The notes below the pieces were generated by a model. It did not search any database. It worked only from the letters and a program-made list of their open reading frames with translations, and was not told where the DNA came from. Shown piece after piece: positions 57,059-64,000 of a stretch of DNA of 64,000 bases (positions are counted from its first letter, which is position 1; every line of letters starts with the position of its first letter). The position numbers and the translations under genes are program-made. The stretch is taken from contig NZ_BDCI01000028.1 of assembly GCF_001613425.1 (NCBI RefSeq), positions 1-64,000 on the forward strand. The letters run 5' to 3'. The stretch comes from Nocardia vulneris. GTDB taxonomy: Bacteria > Actinomycetota > Actinomycetes > Mycobacteriales > Mycobacteriaceae.

Positions 57059-57499
57059 TTAGGTGAGATCGGCGTTGCCGTCGATCACCTTGAGGCGGTA
57101 ATGGAAGCGGCTGACTCGCCAGCCGTCCGGTGTGCGCTCCGTTCCGATGTCGTAGCTGCCGACAAAGGTGCGCGTCTTGCCTTGTGTCGCCGACTCTTTC
57201 ACATGCACCGCGATCGCGTCCGCGTGCACGTCCGCTACGTCGCCGCGCACCTCGACCAGATGATTTCCCGATTGATGGTGCACCGCGTCCAATTCGCCGA
57301 GACCCACCCGCCAATCCTCGACGATATCGATCGCCGCCCGCTCTGCGACGCCACCACCGAATCCCCCATCGAAATCCACCTTCGCCGTGAACACCCGGTC
57401 CACCAGCTCCGCCCATTTCCCTTGATCCGTGAAAACGAACATCCGCGTCACCACATCGATGATCGCGGCTCGATCGGCCACCGTCGCACTCTCAGACAT
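57059..57499 (-). CDS. NTF2/SnoaL-like domain protein
   Basis: 146 residues from ATG 57499 (GGTGGGGG upstream). The cone-shaped NTF2 fold is indicated by ADRAAIIDVVTRMFVFTDQGKWAELVDRVFTAKVDFDGG at the start, HHQSGNHLVEVRGDVADVHADAIAVHV in the middle, and RTPDGWRVSRFHYRLKVIDGN at the end. Such domains bind small hydrophobic ligands or act as isomerases, hydrolases or dehydratases. The histidine-rich HHQSGNH could be catalytic. Its ATG lies 9 bp after the end of a fibronectin-III remnant, so it was probably the second gene of an operon. Confidence 0.8.
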   Translation of the reverse strand: MSESATVADRAAIIDVVTRMFVFTDQGKWAELVDRVFTAKVDFDGGFGGGVAERAAIDIVEDWRVGLGELDAVHHQSGNHLVEVRGDVADVHADAIAVHVKESATQGKTRTFVGSYDIGTERTPDGWRVSRFHYRLKVIDGNADLT

Positions 57500-57507
57500 A
57501 CCCCCAC

Positions 57508-57625
57508 CTAACCACCGCCGGGCCCACCAGCGCGCTGGGACTGGTTGGAGCCGACCGAGATGTCCGGGGAGGTCTGGGCCGCCACGGCGTAGAAGGTGTA
57601 GGACAGGCCCGGGCGCGGCGGTCGC
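57508..57625 (-). pseudogene. C-terminal remnant of a fibronectin type III protein
   Basis: The minus frame reads PGLSYTFYAVAAQTSPDISV and SNQSQRAGGPGGG before a stop at 57508-57510. The YTFYAVAA... pattern is the last strands of an FnIII domain, followed by a Gly/Pro tail. The frame is open back to a stop near 57629, so the rest of the gene is missing. Its right edge is where the Streptomyces-like peptidase gene begins. Confidence 0.6.
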
Positions 57626-57643
57626 CGTGCCTACAGTGTGGGC

Positions 57644-58648
57644 ATGGTTGAGGACGTTGGGCCCGCCGATCCTGCCCGGTTGCGGCACGACGTCGAGGTG
57701 CTCGCCGCCGGGCCCCGCAGCCGTCGGCACGCGCCGGAGGCGATGGTCCTGGCTGAGCAGTACGTGACGGGCGAACTGAGCACCGCCGGCTGGCAGGTGC
57801 ACCGGGAGCCGTTCACCGCCCGCTGGGCGGTCGGCTGCACGGACCGGCACGGGAACCGGGCCCTGCCCCTGAAGGTCCGAGTTCACCCCCGGCTGACCGG
57901 TGCGAACCTCCGCGCGGAACTGCCGGGCGCCGCCCCCGGGCCGACCGTGGTGATCGGCGCCCATCTGGACACGGTGTACGGCTCGCCGGGCGCCGACGAC
58001 AACGCCTCGGGTGTTGCGGTCGTTCTGGAGGTGGCCCGGCTGCTCGCCGCCCGCCCCGAGCGGCCCGCGGTGACCCTGATGATCTTCGACCACGAGGAGG
58101 TCGGCCTGATCGGCGCCCGCGCGGCGGCCCGTACACAGACCCGCTCGCGGCCCGTCGCGGGCATGGTCTGCCTGGAGTCCGTCGGTTACTTCGCCGACGC
58201 GCCGGAGACCCAGCGGCTGCCGAAGGGCGCGGGGCTGGCCTTCGGCCCGGCGGTCGCCCAGGTACGAAAGGCCGGGCACCGCGGCGACTTCACGCTGGTG
58301 GTGCACCGGCGCTCCTCGCAGCACGCTGCCGAACTCTGGCGCGCCGCGGCGGCGCGGGCCGACCCCGCGCTCCCGGCCGTTCTGCTGCGCGACCCCCGCC
58401 CGGACGGACCGCTGGGCGCGGCGATCGGCCTCGCGGTCCCGGCCCTGGGCCACCTGGGCCGCAGCGACCACGCGGCCTACTGGAACCGCCGGATCCCGGC
58501 GCTGATGCTCACGGGCACGGCCAACTTCCGCAACGCGCACTACCACCAGGCTTCGGACGTGCCGCAGACGCTGGACTACGGCCGGCTGGCAACGGTGGCA
58601 ACGGCCACGGCACACCTCGCGGCGGCGGGCGACGCGTTCCCGGGCTGA
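57644..58648 (+). CDS. M28-family zinc aminopeptidase
   Basis: 334 residues from ATG 57644 (GTG 57638 possible). The M28 zinc ligands are visible: H and D in IGAHLDTVYGSPGADDNASG (about 100-120), the E pair in MIFDHEEVGLIGA (about 148), D in RSDHAAYWNRRIPALMLTG (about 270), and H in NAHYHQASDVP (about 295). It has no signal peptide, so it is intracellular or released otherwise. Codon choice is more extreme (CGG, CCG, GCC runs) than in the flanking cob genes and looks Streptomyces-like, which suggests transfer. A remnant of another gene marks its left border. Confidence 0.88.
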   Translation: MVEDVGPADPARLRHDVEVLAAGPRSRRHAPEAMVLAEQYVTGELSTAGWQVHREPFTARWAVGCTDRHGNRALPLKVRVHPRLTGANLRAELPGAAPGPTVVIGAHLDTVYGSPGADDNASGVAVVLEVARLLAARPERPAVTLMIFDHEEVGLIGARAAARTQTRSRPVAGMVCLESVGYFADAPETQRLPKGAGLAFGPAVAQVRKAGHRGDFTLVVHRRSSQHAAELWRAAAARADPALPAVLLRDPRPDGPLGAAIGLAVPALGHLGRSDHAAYWNRRIPALMLTGTANFRNAHYHQASDVPQTLDYGRLATVATATAHLAAAGDAFPG

Positions 58649-58742
58649 GCACGGGCCGGGCTGTAGCGGTTGGAGGGCGGTGCGCGTGCTTCGCCCGGTG
58701 CCGCCGCGCGACGTAGGGGCGGTTTCGTAGGCTGGGGAGACT

Positions 58743-59915
58743 ATGACGCGACGGGTTCCGGATTCTTGCCCTGGGGTGCTGCGGCTGCACGAGGCGGCGG
58801 ACGGGCCGCTGGCCCGGATCCGGGTGCCCGGCGGGCGGATCGAACCGGCGCAATTACAAGTGCTGGCGGAAGCGGCGCGCGATCTCGGAGACGGGAATCT
58901 CGAACTCACCTCACGCGGGAATCTGCAGGTGCGGCAGGTGCGCGACGCTGAAGCGCTGACCGAGCGGCTCGACGCGGCGGGGCTGTTGCCGAGCCGGACG
59001 CACGAGCGGGTGCGCAATATCGTCGCCTCCCCGCTGTCGGGTCGTATCGGCGGAATCTCCGATGTGCACCGGTTCGTGCCGGTGCTCGACGCGGGACTGC
59101 TCGCGGCGCCCCGGCTCGCCGACCTGCCCGGGCGGGTGCTTTTCACGCTCGACGACGGGCGCGGCGACGTCAGCGGCTTGAGCGGCGATATCGGCGTACA
59201 TGCCACGGGCCCAGACGAATTCGCGCTGGTACTGGCCGGAGCGGACGCCGGCATCCGGATCTCCGCGGCCGATGCGGTGGACGTCGTACTCGCCGCGGCA
59301 CACGGCTTCCTGGACCTGCGCGACGACGAGGCCGGGCAGTGGCGGCTGCACGACATCGCCGACGGCGCCGAGCGGGTGGCCGAGCGCCTCGGCCTCGACC
59401 GCAGCGCCGAGCGGCTGGAATTCGGTGCTGCCCAAGATATTCCGATCGGCTGGCTGGATCAGGACAACGGGTCGGTCAGCCTCGGCGCCGGAGTGCGGCT
59501 GGGGTCGCTGCCCGCCCGCACCGCCGAATTCATCGCCGCGACAGAACGTCCCGTCTTCCTCACCCCGTGGCGCAGCCTCGTCATCGCCGACCTCGACGAA
59601 TGGGCCGCCGAACAGGTCGTCCGAGTGCTCGCCCCCATGGGCCTCATCTTCGACGCCAACTCCCCCTGGCTACAGGTCAGCGCCTGCGCCGGCCGCCCCG
59701 GTTGCGCCAAAGCACTGACCGACGTCCGCGCCGACGTCGCCGACGCGATCGAATCCGGCCGAGTCCTCCCACCTGCGAACGATCCGTCGCCCCAAGCCGA
59801 TTCCCCCGCCGTCGCAGGCCGCCAACACTGGTCCGGCTGCGAACGCCGCTGCGGCCGCCCCCGCGGCGCAGTCACCGACATCATCGCCACGGAATCCGGC
59901 TACCGAATCGACTGA
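58743..59915 (+). CDS. cobG: Precorrin-3B synthase CobG
   Basis: 390 residues. CobG is the oxygen-dependent monooxygenase that makes precorrin-3B in the aerobic cobalamin pathway. It has the sulfite/nitrite-reductase ferredoxin-like half-domains: RIEPAQLQVLAEAARDLGDGNLELTSRGNLQVRQV (about 30-65) and a second at about 235-290. The [4Fe-4S]/siroheme-type cysteines are CAGRPGC (about 319-325) and WSGCERRCGRP (about 365-375). The operon with cobH and cobIJ is interrupted downstream by ddaH and asnC. Confidence 0.94.
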   Translation: MTRRVPDSCPGVLRLHEAADGPLARIRVPGGRIEPAQLQVLAEAARDLGDGNLELTSRGNLQVRQVRDAEALTERLDAAGLLPSRTHERVRNIVASPLSGRIGGISDVHRFVPVLDAGLLAAPRLADLPGRVLFTLDDGRGDVSGLSGDIGVHATGPDEFALVLAGADAGIRISAADAVDVVLAAAHGFLDLRDDEAGQWRLHDIADGAERVAERLGLDRSAERLEFGAAQDIPIGWLDQDNGSVSLGAGVRLGSLPARTAEFIAATERPVFLTPWRSLVIADLDEWAAEQVVRVLAPMGLIFDANSPWLQVSACAGRPGCAKALTDVRADVADAIESGRVLPPANDPSPQADSPAVAGRQHWSGCERRCGRPRGAVTDIIATESGYRID

Positions 59916-59949
59916 ACCACCGCCCGCCGCCAATACTCCCGGCACGGCA

Positions 59950-59990
59950 ACGGCCCGAGGGTGCGGTGGCGGCCGCAGCCCTCGGGCCGT
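59950..59990. terminator. Bidirectional terminator cobG/ddaH
   Basis: ACGGCCCGAGGG (59950-59961) pairs with CCCTCGGGCCGT (59979-59990), plus an inner GCGG/CCGC stem. It lies between the converging cobG and ddaH genes. Confidence 0.75.
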
Positions 59991-60003
59991 GCTATTCCGG
60001 TGG

Positions 60004-60043
60004 TGCTAGTGGATTTCGAGGGTTGCTAGTGGATTTCGAGGGT
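60004..60043. repeat. Exact 20-bp tandem duplication of the ddaH 3' end
   Basis: TGCTAGTGGATTTCGAGGGT is repeated exactly at 60004-60023 and 60024-60043. In the minus direction each copy encodes the last codons T-L-E-I-H and the stop TAG of ddaH, so the second copy follows the stop as a non-coding echo. A recent slippage or repair event is likely. Confidence 0.9.
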
Positions 60044-60865
60044 GCAGCATTTGACGCTGCCGCCGGCTTTGAGCAGTTCGGACATGTCGATGCCGACCGG
60101 GTTGAAGCCGCGCTCGCGCAGGGCTTCGCCGAGGGTGACGGCCTTGTCGCTGAGGAAGACGTTGAAACCGTCGGAGACGCCGTTCAATCCGAGCACTTCG
60201 GCGTCGGCGTCGATGGCGACGATGGCCTCGGGGAAGAGTTCGGCGAGCACCGCCTGGCTCGCGGCGCTGAACGCGGGCGGGAAGTAGGCGATGGTGGTGG
60301 CGTCGAGCGGCAGCAGCACGGTGTCGAGGTGGTAGAAGCGCGGGTCGACCAGTTCGAGCGAGATCACCTCGCGGGAAAAGTGCTGCGCCACTTCCTGATG
60401 CGCCGCCGGCGAGCTACGGAAGCCCATCCCGGCGAGCAACCGCTCGCCGACCAGGAGGAAATCGCCTTCGCCCTCGTTCACCTCTTGGGCGTCGACCAAC
60501 CCGGCCAGACCGTGCTGGGCGAACCAGCGGTGGTAGGCGGGACCCTCGGCGGCCCGCTCGGCGTGGGTGAACTTGGCCGACATCGCGCGGTCGCCGATCA
60601 CCAGGCCGCCGTTCGCGGCGAACACCATGTCGGGCAGGCCGGGCACGCCGGGCACGACATCGACCTTGTGCCCGTGCTCCTGGTAGGTGGCGCGCAGCCG
60701 CTCCCACTGGTCCAGGGCGAGTGCCCGGTCGACGGGCGCGTCCGGATCCATCCACGGATTGATGCAGTAGGTGACCTCGAAGTGGTCCGGCCGGCACATG
60801 ACGAACCGTTTCGGCAACGGCTGACGTGCGGTGGACTCGGCGCGGAGGGTGGCTACAGAAGTCAA
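60026..60865 (-). CDS. ddaH: Dimethylargininase-like hydrolase (DDAH/arginine deiminase fold)
   Basis: 279 residues from TTG 60865; GGGAG lies 5 nt upstream and no better start exists before MCRPDHF. The pentein fold is marked by MCRPDHFEVTYCINPWMDPD at the start, GLPDMVFAANGGLVIGDRAM (substrate Asp/Asn-Gly region, about 82-100), the histidine in FYHLDTVLLPLD (about 185) and the nucleophilic C near the end (SVKCCTLEIH). It hydrolyses methylated arginines or arginine to citrulline. It is homologous to Rv2323c, with the AsnC gene (Rv2324-like) divergent, an arrangement known from M. tuberculosis. The ornithine aminotransferase gene that accompanies it there is absent here. Confidence 0.9.
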   Translation of the reverse strand: MTSVATLRAESTARQPLPKRFVMCRPDHFEVTYCINPWMDPDAPVDRALALDQWERLRATYQEHGHKVDVVPGVPGLPDMVFAANGGLVIGDRAMSAKFTHAERAAEGPAYHRWFAQHGLAGLVDAQEVNEGEGDFLLVGERLLAGMGFRSSPAAHQEVAQHFSREVISLELVDPRFYHLDTVLLPLDATTIAYFPPAFSAASQAVLAELFPEAIVAIDADAEVLGLNGVSDGFNVFLSDKAVTLGEALRERGFNPVGIDMSELLKAGGSVKCCTLEIH

Positions 60866-61003
60866 CGTGTCTCCCGGTAAGTCGGCGCGATCTTGCGGCT
60901 TACACGACAGTAATTCGCCTACTATTGCGCCAGAAACAGCGATTCGTTGCGCATATCTGCCCAAGAACATCGAATTATTGTGCAGTGCAGAAAGGGTTGT
61001 GAC

Positions 61004-61441
61004 GTGGACGACATCGACCGGCGGATCCTCGAGCACCTGCTCCGGCAGGCCCGCGCCTCGTTCCAGGAGATCGGCAGCGCAGTGGGGCTGACCGCGCCCG
61101 CGGTGAAGCGCCGGGTCGACAAGATGGTGGCGAGCAAGCAGATCATCGGCTTCACCGCGCTGGTGAATCCCGCCGCGCTCGGCTGGAAAACCGAGGCCTA
61201 CGTCGAGGTCTACTACCGCGACAACATCTCGCCCGCGGAACTGCGCCGCAGCCTGGAACCGATTCCGCAGGTGGTCGGCGTGTGGACGATCGCGGGCGAG
61301 GCCGACGCGCTGGTGCACGTGATGGCCACGGACATGGCCGAAATCGAGGTCACCGTCGAACGCATCCGGGAGAACGCGCGAGTCGGACGGACCCGCAGTT
61401 CCATCGTCATGTCCCGCATCCTCGAACGCCCCCGCACCTGA
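61004..61441 (+). CDS. Lrp/AsnC-family regulator
   Basis: 145 residues from GTG 61004 (AAAGGG 7 nt upstream). The HTH at 1-60 (VDDIDRRILEHLLRQARASFQEIGSAVGLTAPAVKRRVDKMVASKQIIG) is followed by the RAM ligand domain (about 65-140, AYVEVYYRDNISPAELRRSLEPIPQVVGVWTIAGEADALVHVMA). It is divergent from ddaH and is probably its arginine-sensing regulator. The intergenic 60866-61003 is AT-richer (CAGTAATTCGCCTACTATTG and GAATTATTG words) and should hold the sites. Confidence 0.93.
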   Translation: MDDIDRRILEHLLRQARASFQEIGSAVGLTAPAVKRRVDKMVASKQIIGFTALVNPAALGWKTEAYVEVYYRDNISPAELRRSLEPIPQVVGVWTIAGEADALVHVMATDMAEIEVTVERIRENARVGRTRSSIVMSRILERPRT

Positions 61442-61495
61442 CCTCCGGCTACCCGCGCCGAACTGGGCGGGTGCGCACGTCCTAGGGTGATGCGC

Positions 61496-62131
61496 ATGTC
61501 CGACGTGCGTGCCAGCTACCTCACCGACGGAGCCGAGATCTATCGGCGCTCGTTCGCGATGATCCGCGACGAGGCGGACCTCAGCGGGTTCCCACCGGAC
61601 GTCGCGCAGGTGGTGGTGCGGATGATCCACGGCTGCGGACAGGTGGATCTGGCCGCGGACGTGGCGTTTTCGCCGGGCGTGGTGGCCGCGGCGCGCGCGG
61701 CGCTGCGGGCCGGCGCGCCGATTCTGTGCGACGCGAACATGGTCGCCTCGGGCGTGACGCGCAAGCGACTGCCCGCGGACAACGAGGTGATCTGCACGCT
61801 GACCGACCCGCGGGTGCCGGAACTCGCTGCCGCCCTGGGCAATACGCGCTCGGCCGCCGCTCTGGAGCTGTGGCGGGACCGGCTCGACGGCGCGGTGGTC
61901 GCCATCGGGAACGCGCCGACCGCGCTGTTCCATCTGCTGGACCTGCTGGACGCGGGTGCGCCGCGGCCCGCCGCCGTGCTCGGCATCCCGGTCGGCTTCA
62001 TCGGCGCCGCCGAATCCAAGGACGCCCTGGCCGCGTTCGGCGGGGTCGAATTCCTCACCGTCCGGGGCAGGCGCGGGGGCAGCGCCATCACCGCTTCGGC
62101 GTTGAATGCGATTGCGAGCGAACAGGAATGA
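61496..62131 (+). CDS. cobH: Precorrin-8X methylmutase CobH
   Basis: 211 residues from ATG 61496 (GTG 61487 and ATG 61490 are in frame but less well placed). CobH moves the C-11 methyl group to C-12, giving hydrogenobyrinic acid. The catalytic histidine is in VVRMIHGCGQVDLAADVAFSP (about 43). Other family motifs: ILCDANMVASGVTRKRLP (about 80-97) and NAPTALFHLLDLLDAG (about 140). Its stop overlaps the cobIJ start (ATGA). Confidence 0.95.
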   Translation: MSDVRASYLTDGAEIYRRSFAMIRDEADLSGFPPDVAQVVVRMIHGCGQVDLAADVAFSPGVVAAARAALRAGAPILCDANMVASGVTRKRLPADNEVICTLTDPRVPELAAALGNTRSAAALELWRDRLDGAVVAIGNAPTALFHLLDLLDAGAPRPAAVLGIPVGFIGAAESKDALAAFGGVEFLTVRGRRGGSAITASALNAIASEQE

Positions 62132-63900
62132 CCGAGACGACGAATACGCCCGGCAAACTGTGGGGGGTCGGGCTCGGTCCCGGCGATCCGGAACTGGTCA
62201 CGGTGAAGGCGGCGCGGGTGATCGCCGCCGCCGACGTGATCGCGTTCCACAGCGCGCGGCACGGACGCAGCATCTCGCGCGCCATCGCCGCGCCGTACCT
62301 GCGCGCGGACCAGCTCGAGGAGCATCTCGTCTATCCGGTAACGACCGAGACCACCGACCACCCCGGCGGTTATCAGGGCGCCATCGACGAGTTCTACGAG
62401 CTGGCCGCGCAACGCTTGGCCACCCATCTGGCGGCGGGCCGCTCGGTGGCGCTGCTCGCCGCGGGCGACCCGCTCTTCTACAGCTCCTACATGCATATGC
62501 ACCGGCGGCTGGCCGACCGGTTCGAGGCCGAGATCATTCCGGGCATCACCTCGGTGAGTGCCGCCTCGGCCGCGCTCGGCACCCCGCTGGTCGAGGGCGA
62601 GCAGGTGCTGACCGTGCTGCCCGGCACCATGCCGGTGGACGAACTCACACGGCGGCTGCGCGATACCGAGGCCGCCGCCATCATGAAACTCGGGCGCACC
62701 TATCCCAATGTACGCCAAGCACTTTCCGACTCAGGGCGGCTCGACGACGCGTACTACGTCGAACGGGCGAGCAGCACCCGGCAGCGGGTGCTACGGGCCG
62801 CCGACGTGGACGACGCGGACGTCCCGTACTTCGCCATCACCATGGTCCCCGGCCCCACCCCGACCACGATCCCCGCCTTGACGGCGAATCCCGCTACCGC
62901 GCAACAGGTCTCCCGAGATACCCGTAATCGCCCCACGGACACCGGCCATACGGAGAACACCTCCCCGGCAACGCCATCCGGCGCGCCAGAGCCCAAACCT
63001 GTTGCCGCGCAACTCGAGGAGCAGGACGACGCCCAGAAGGTCCTTGCGGCGCGGGTCACTCACCCGGCATCCAGCGACCGCGAGCAGTACCCCCTGGCCG
63101 GTGCCACGACGGAAGCGGGTGCCATCGGCAGCGGACACGTCACCGTCGTCGGCCTCGGCCCTGGCGCGGCGGCGTGGACGACCAGCGAGGTACTCGAAGC
63201 ACTCTCGGCGGCAACGGATCTCGTCGGTTACACCACCTATCTGAACCGGGTGCCCGTCCGCCCGGGACAGCGACGGCACGCCAGCGACAACCGGGTCGAA
63301 TCGGAACGCGCCGCGATGGCACTGGATCTGGCGCGGCGCGGCGCGCGGGTAGTAGTGGTCTCGTCGGGCGATCCGGGGGTGTTCGCGATGGCGGCGGCCG
63401 TGCTGGAGGAGGCGGGCGATCCCCAGTGGGCCGGCGTGCCAGTACGCGTACTGCCCGGCCTCACCGCGGCGAACGCGGTCGCCAGCCGGGTCGGCGCACC
63501 GCTCGGGCACGACTACGCCATGATCTCGCTCTCCGACCGGCTCAAGCCGTGGGAGGTTGTCGCGCAACGGCTTTCCGCGGTGGCCGCCGCCGATATGGCG
63601 ATCGCCGTCTACAACCCGGCCTCCTCGCAGCGCACCTGGCAGGTCGGCGCCATGCGTGAGCTGCTGCTCGAGCATCGCAAGCCGGACACGCCGGTGGTGC
63701 TCGGTCGCGATGTCGGCGGCCCGGCCGAGTCGGTGCGGGTGGTCGCGCTCGGCGAGCTCGACCCGGCGGACGTCGACATGCGCACCCTGTTGATCATCGG
63801 CGCGTCGACCACCGTGGCCACCGAAACCGACCGTGGGGTCCGCGTCTACACCTCGCGCCGCTACGCCGGGGCAGGCGACGCGAGGTCGTCGAACGCGTAG
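62128..63900 (+). CDS. cobIJ: CobI-CobJ fusion: precorrin-2 C20- and precorrin-3B C17-methyltransferase
   Basis: 590 residues from ATG 62128. The N-terminal CobI domain (residues 10-252) has GVGLGPGDPELVTVKAARVI and LLAAGDPLFYSSYMHMHRR. The C-terminal CobJ domain (about 335-575) has GHVTVVGLGPGAAAWTTSEV, VVSSGDPGVFAMAAAVLE and YNPASSQRTWQV, each with the SAM-binding GxGPGD and AxGDP loops. Both methylate corrin intermediates with SAM. The domains are joined by a Thr/Pro/Ala-rich linker of about 80 residues (255-335), so the protein is longer than the 508-residue mycobacterial fusion. It is coupled to cobH. Confidence 0.94.
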   Translation: MTETTNTPGKLWGVGLGPGDPELVTVKAARVIAAADVIAFHSARHGRSISRAIAAPYLRADQLEEHLVYPVTTETTDHPGGYQGAIDEFYELAAQRLATHLAAGRSVALLAAGDPLFYSSYMHMHRRLADRFEAEIIPGITSVSAASAALGTPLVEGEQVLTVLPGTMPVDELTRRLRDTEAAAIMKLGRTYPNVRQALSDSGRLDDAYYVERASSTRQRVLRAADVDDADVPYFAITMVPGPTPTTIPALTANPATAQQVSRDTRNRPTDTGHTENTSPATPSGAPEPKPVAAQLEEQDDAQKVLAARVTHPASSDREQYPLAGATTEAGAIGSGHVTVVGLGPGAAAWTTSEVLEALSAATDLVGYTTYLNRVPVRPGQRRHASDNRVESERAAMALDLARRGARVVVVSSGDPGVFAMAAAVLEEAGDPQWAGVPVRVLPGLTAANAVASRVGAPLGHDYAMISLSDRLKPWEVVAQRLSAVAAADMAIAVYNPASSQRTWQVGAMRELLLEHRKPDTPVVLGRDVGGPAESVRVVALGELDPADVDMRTLLIIGASTTVATETDRGVRVYTSRRYAGAGDARSSNA

Positions 63901-63932
63901 GATCTCCTGACGCACCGACGATTGGAGGGATC

Positions 63933-64000
63933 TTGGCCGCGACACTGTCGGAGCTGACGCTGCGCGCCCGAGCCCTGGAGGCCCGAGCCACCGCGAGCGA
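63933..64000 (+). CDS. Start of an unidentified gene (cut by window edge)
   Basis: TTG 63933 follows GGAGGGA 3-9 nt upstream and opens a frame AATLSELTLRARALEARATA that continues past the window. The helical start with Leu/Ala heptads gives no family. It follows cobIJ by 32 bp and may be in the same operon. Confidence 0.4.
   Translation, partial: MAATLSELTLRARALEARATAS

Overview
The window is a GC-rich actinobacterial chromosome segment. It most likely comes from Nocardia or a close mycolic-acid relative. The gene content supports this: rbpA, a separate lnt, fxsA, F420-type PPOX and LLM oxidoreductases, a mycothiol-dependent-isomerase-fold protein, and a cobN/cobG/cobH/cobIJ set. From established knowledge of Mycobacterium tuberculosis, rbpA (Rv2050), lnt/ppm1 (Rv2051c), an Rv2052c-like gene, fxsA (Rv2053c), cobN (Rv2062c), cobG (Rv2064), cobH (Rv2065) and cobIJ (Rv2066) lie in that order. 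Here the same backbone is present but opened by several insertions.

Left part (1-10.4 kb): the 5' end of an IS481-type transposase, an ArsR regulator, a secreted M23 peptidase, a multi-pass membrane protein, rbpA with an ECF-type promoter, an MFS permease, a flavoprotein, and a tandem pair of large secreted alpha/beta-hydrolase paralogues.

Biosynthetic island (10.4-26.2 kb, all minus strand): one 4,576-residue nonribosomal peptide synthetase (C-A-T x4, then TE), a coupled 72-residue ORF, and a DrrA/DrrB-type ABC exporter. Each reading frame overlaps the next by GTGA, ATGA or similar, so this is one transcription and translation unit. Its first module is very like EntF and carries the EntF serine pocket. 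The other three adenylation pockets form a family I cannot assign. The island lies between lnt and rbpA, where mycobacteria carry ppm1; no ppm1 is present in this window.

Middle part (26.5-53 kb): lnt, an amidohydrolase and fxsA (backbone), then accessory genes. These include a NarL-type two-component system, TauE, TetR, a TldD/TldE pair, and PadR divergent from a VOC gene with two operators. A second methionine aminopeptidase is divergent from a small XRE regulator, with three 14-bp palindromes between them. There are also an epoxide hydrolase behind a long palindrome, an enoyl-CoA hydratase/LLM pair, GNAT, VOC, isochorismatase, GtrA, a formylglycine-generating-enzyme-like protein lacking one active cysteine, and a WYL regulator. 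Several intergenic regions hold minisatellites: an 8-bp x15 array at 45.4 kb and a 29-bp unit at 38.7 kb.

Right part (53-64 kb): cobN preceded by a cobalamin riboswitch, then on the other strand cobG, cobH and a cobI-cobJ fusion for aerobic cobalamin synthesis. Two foreign blocks interrupt it: an NTF2-like gene, a fibronectin-III remnant and a Streptomyces-style M28 peptidase between cobN and cobG; and ddaH plus a divergent AsnC regulator between cobG and cobH. No tRNA, rRNA or CRISPR array was seen.
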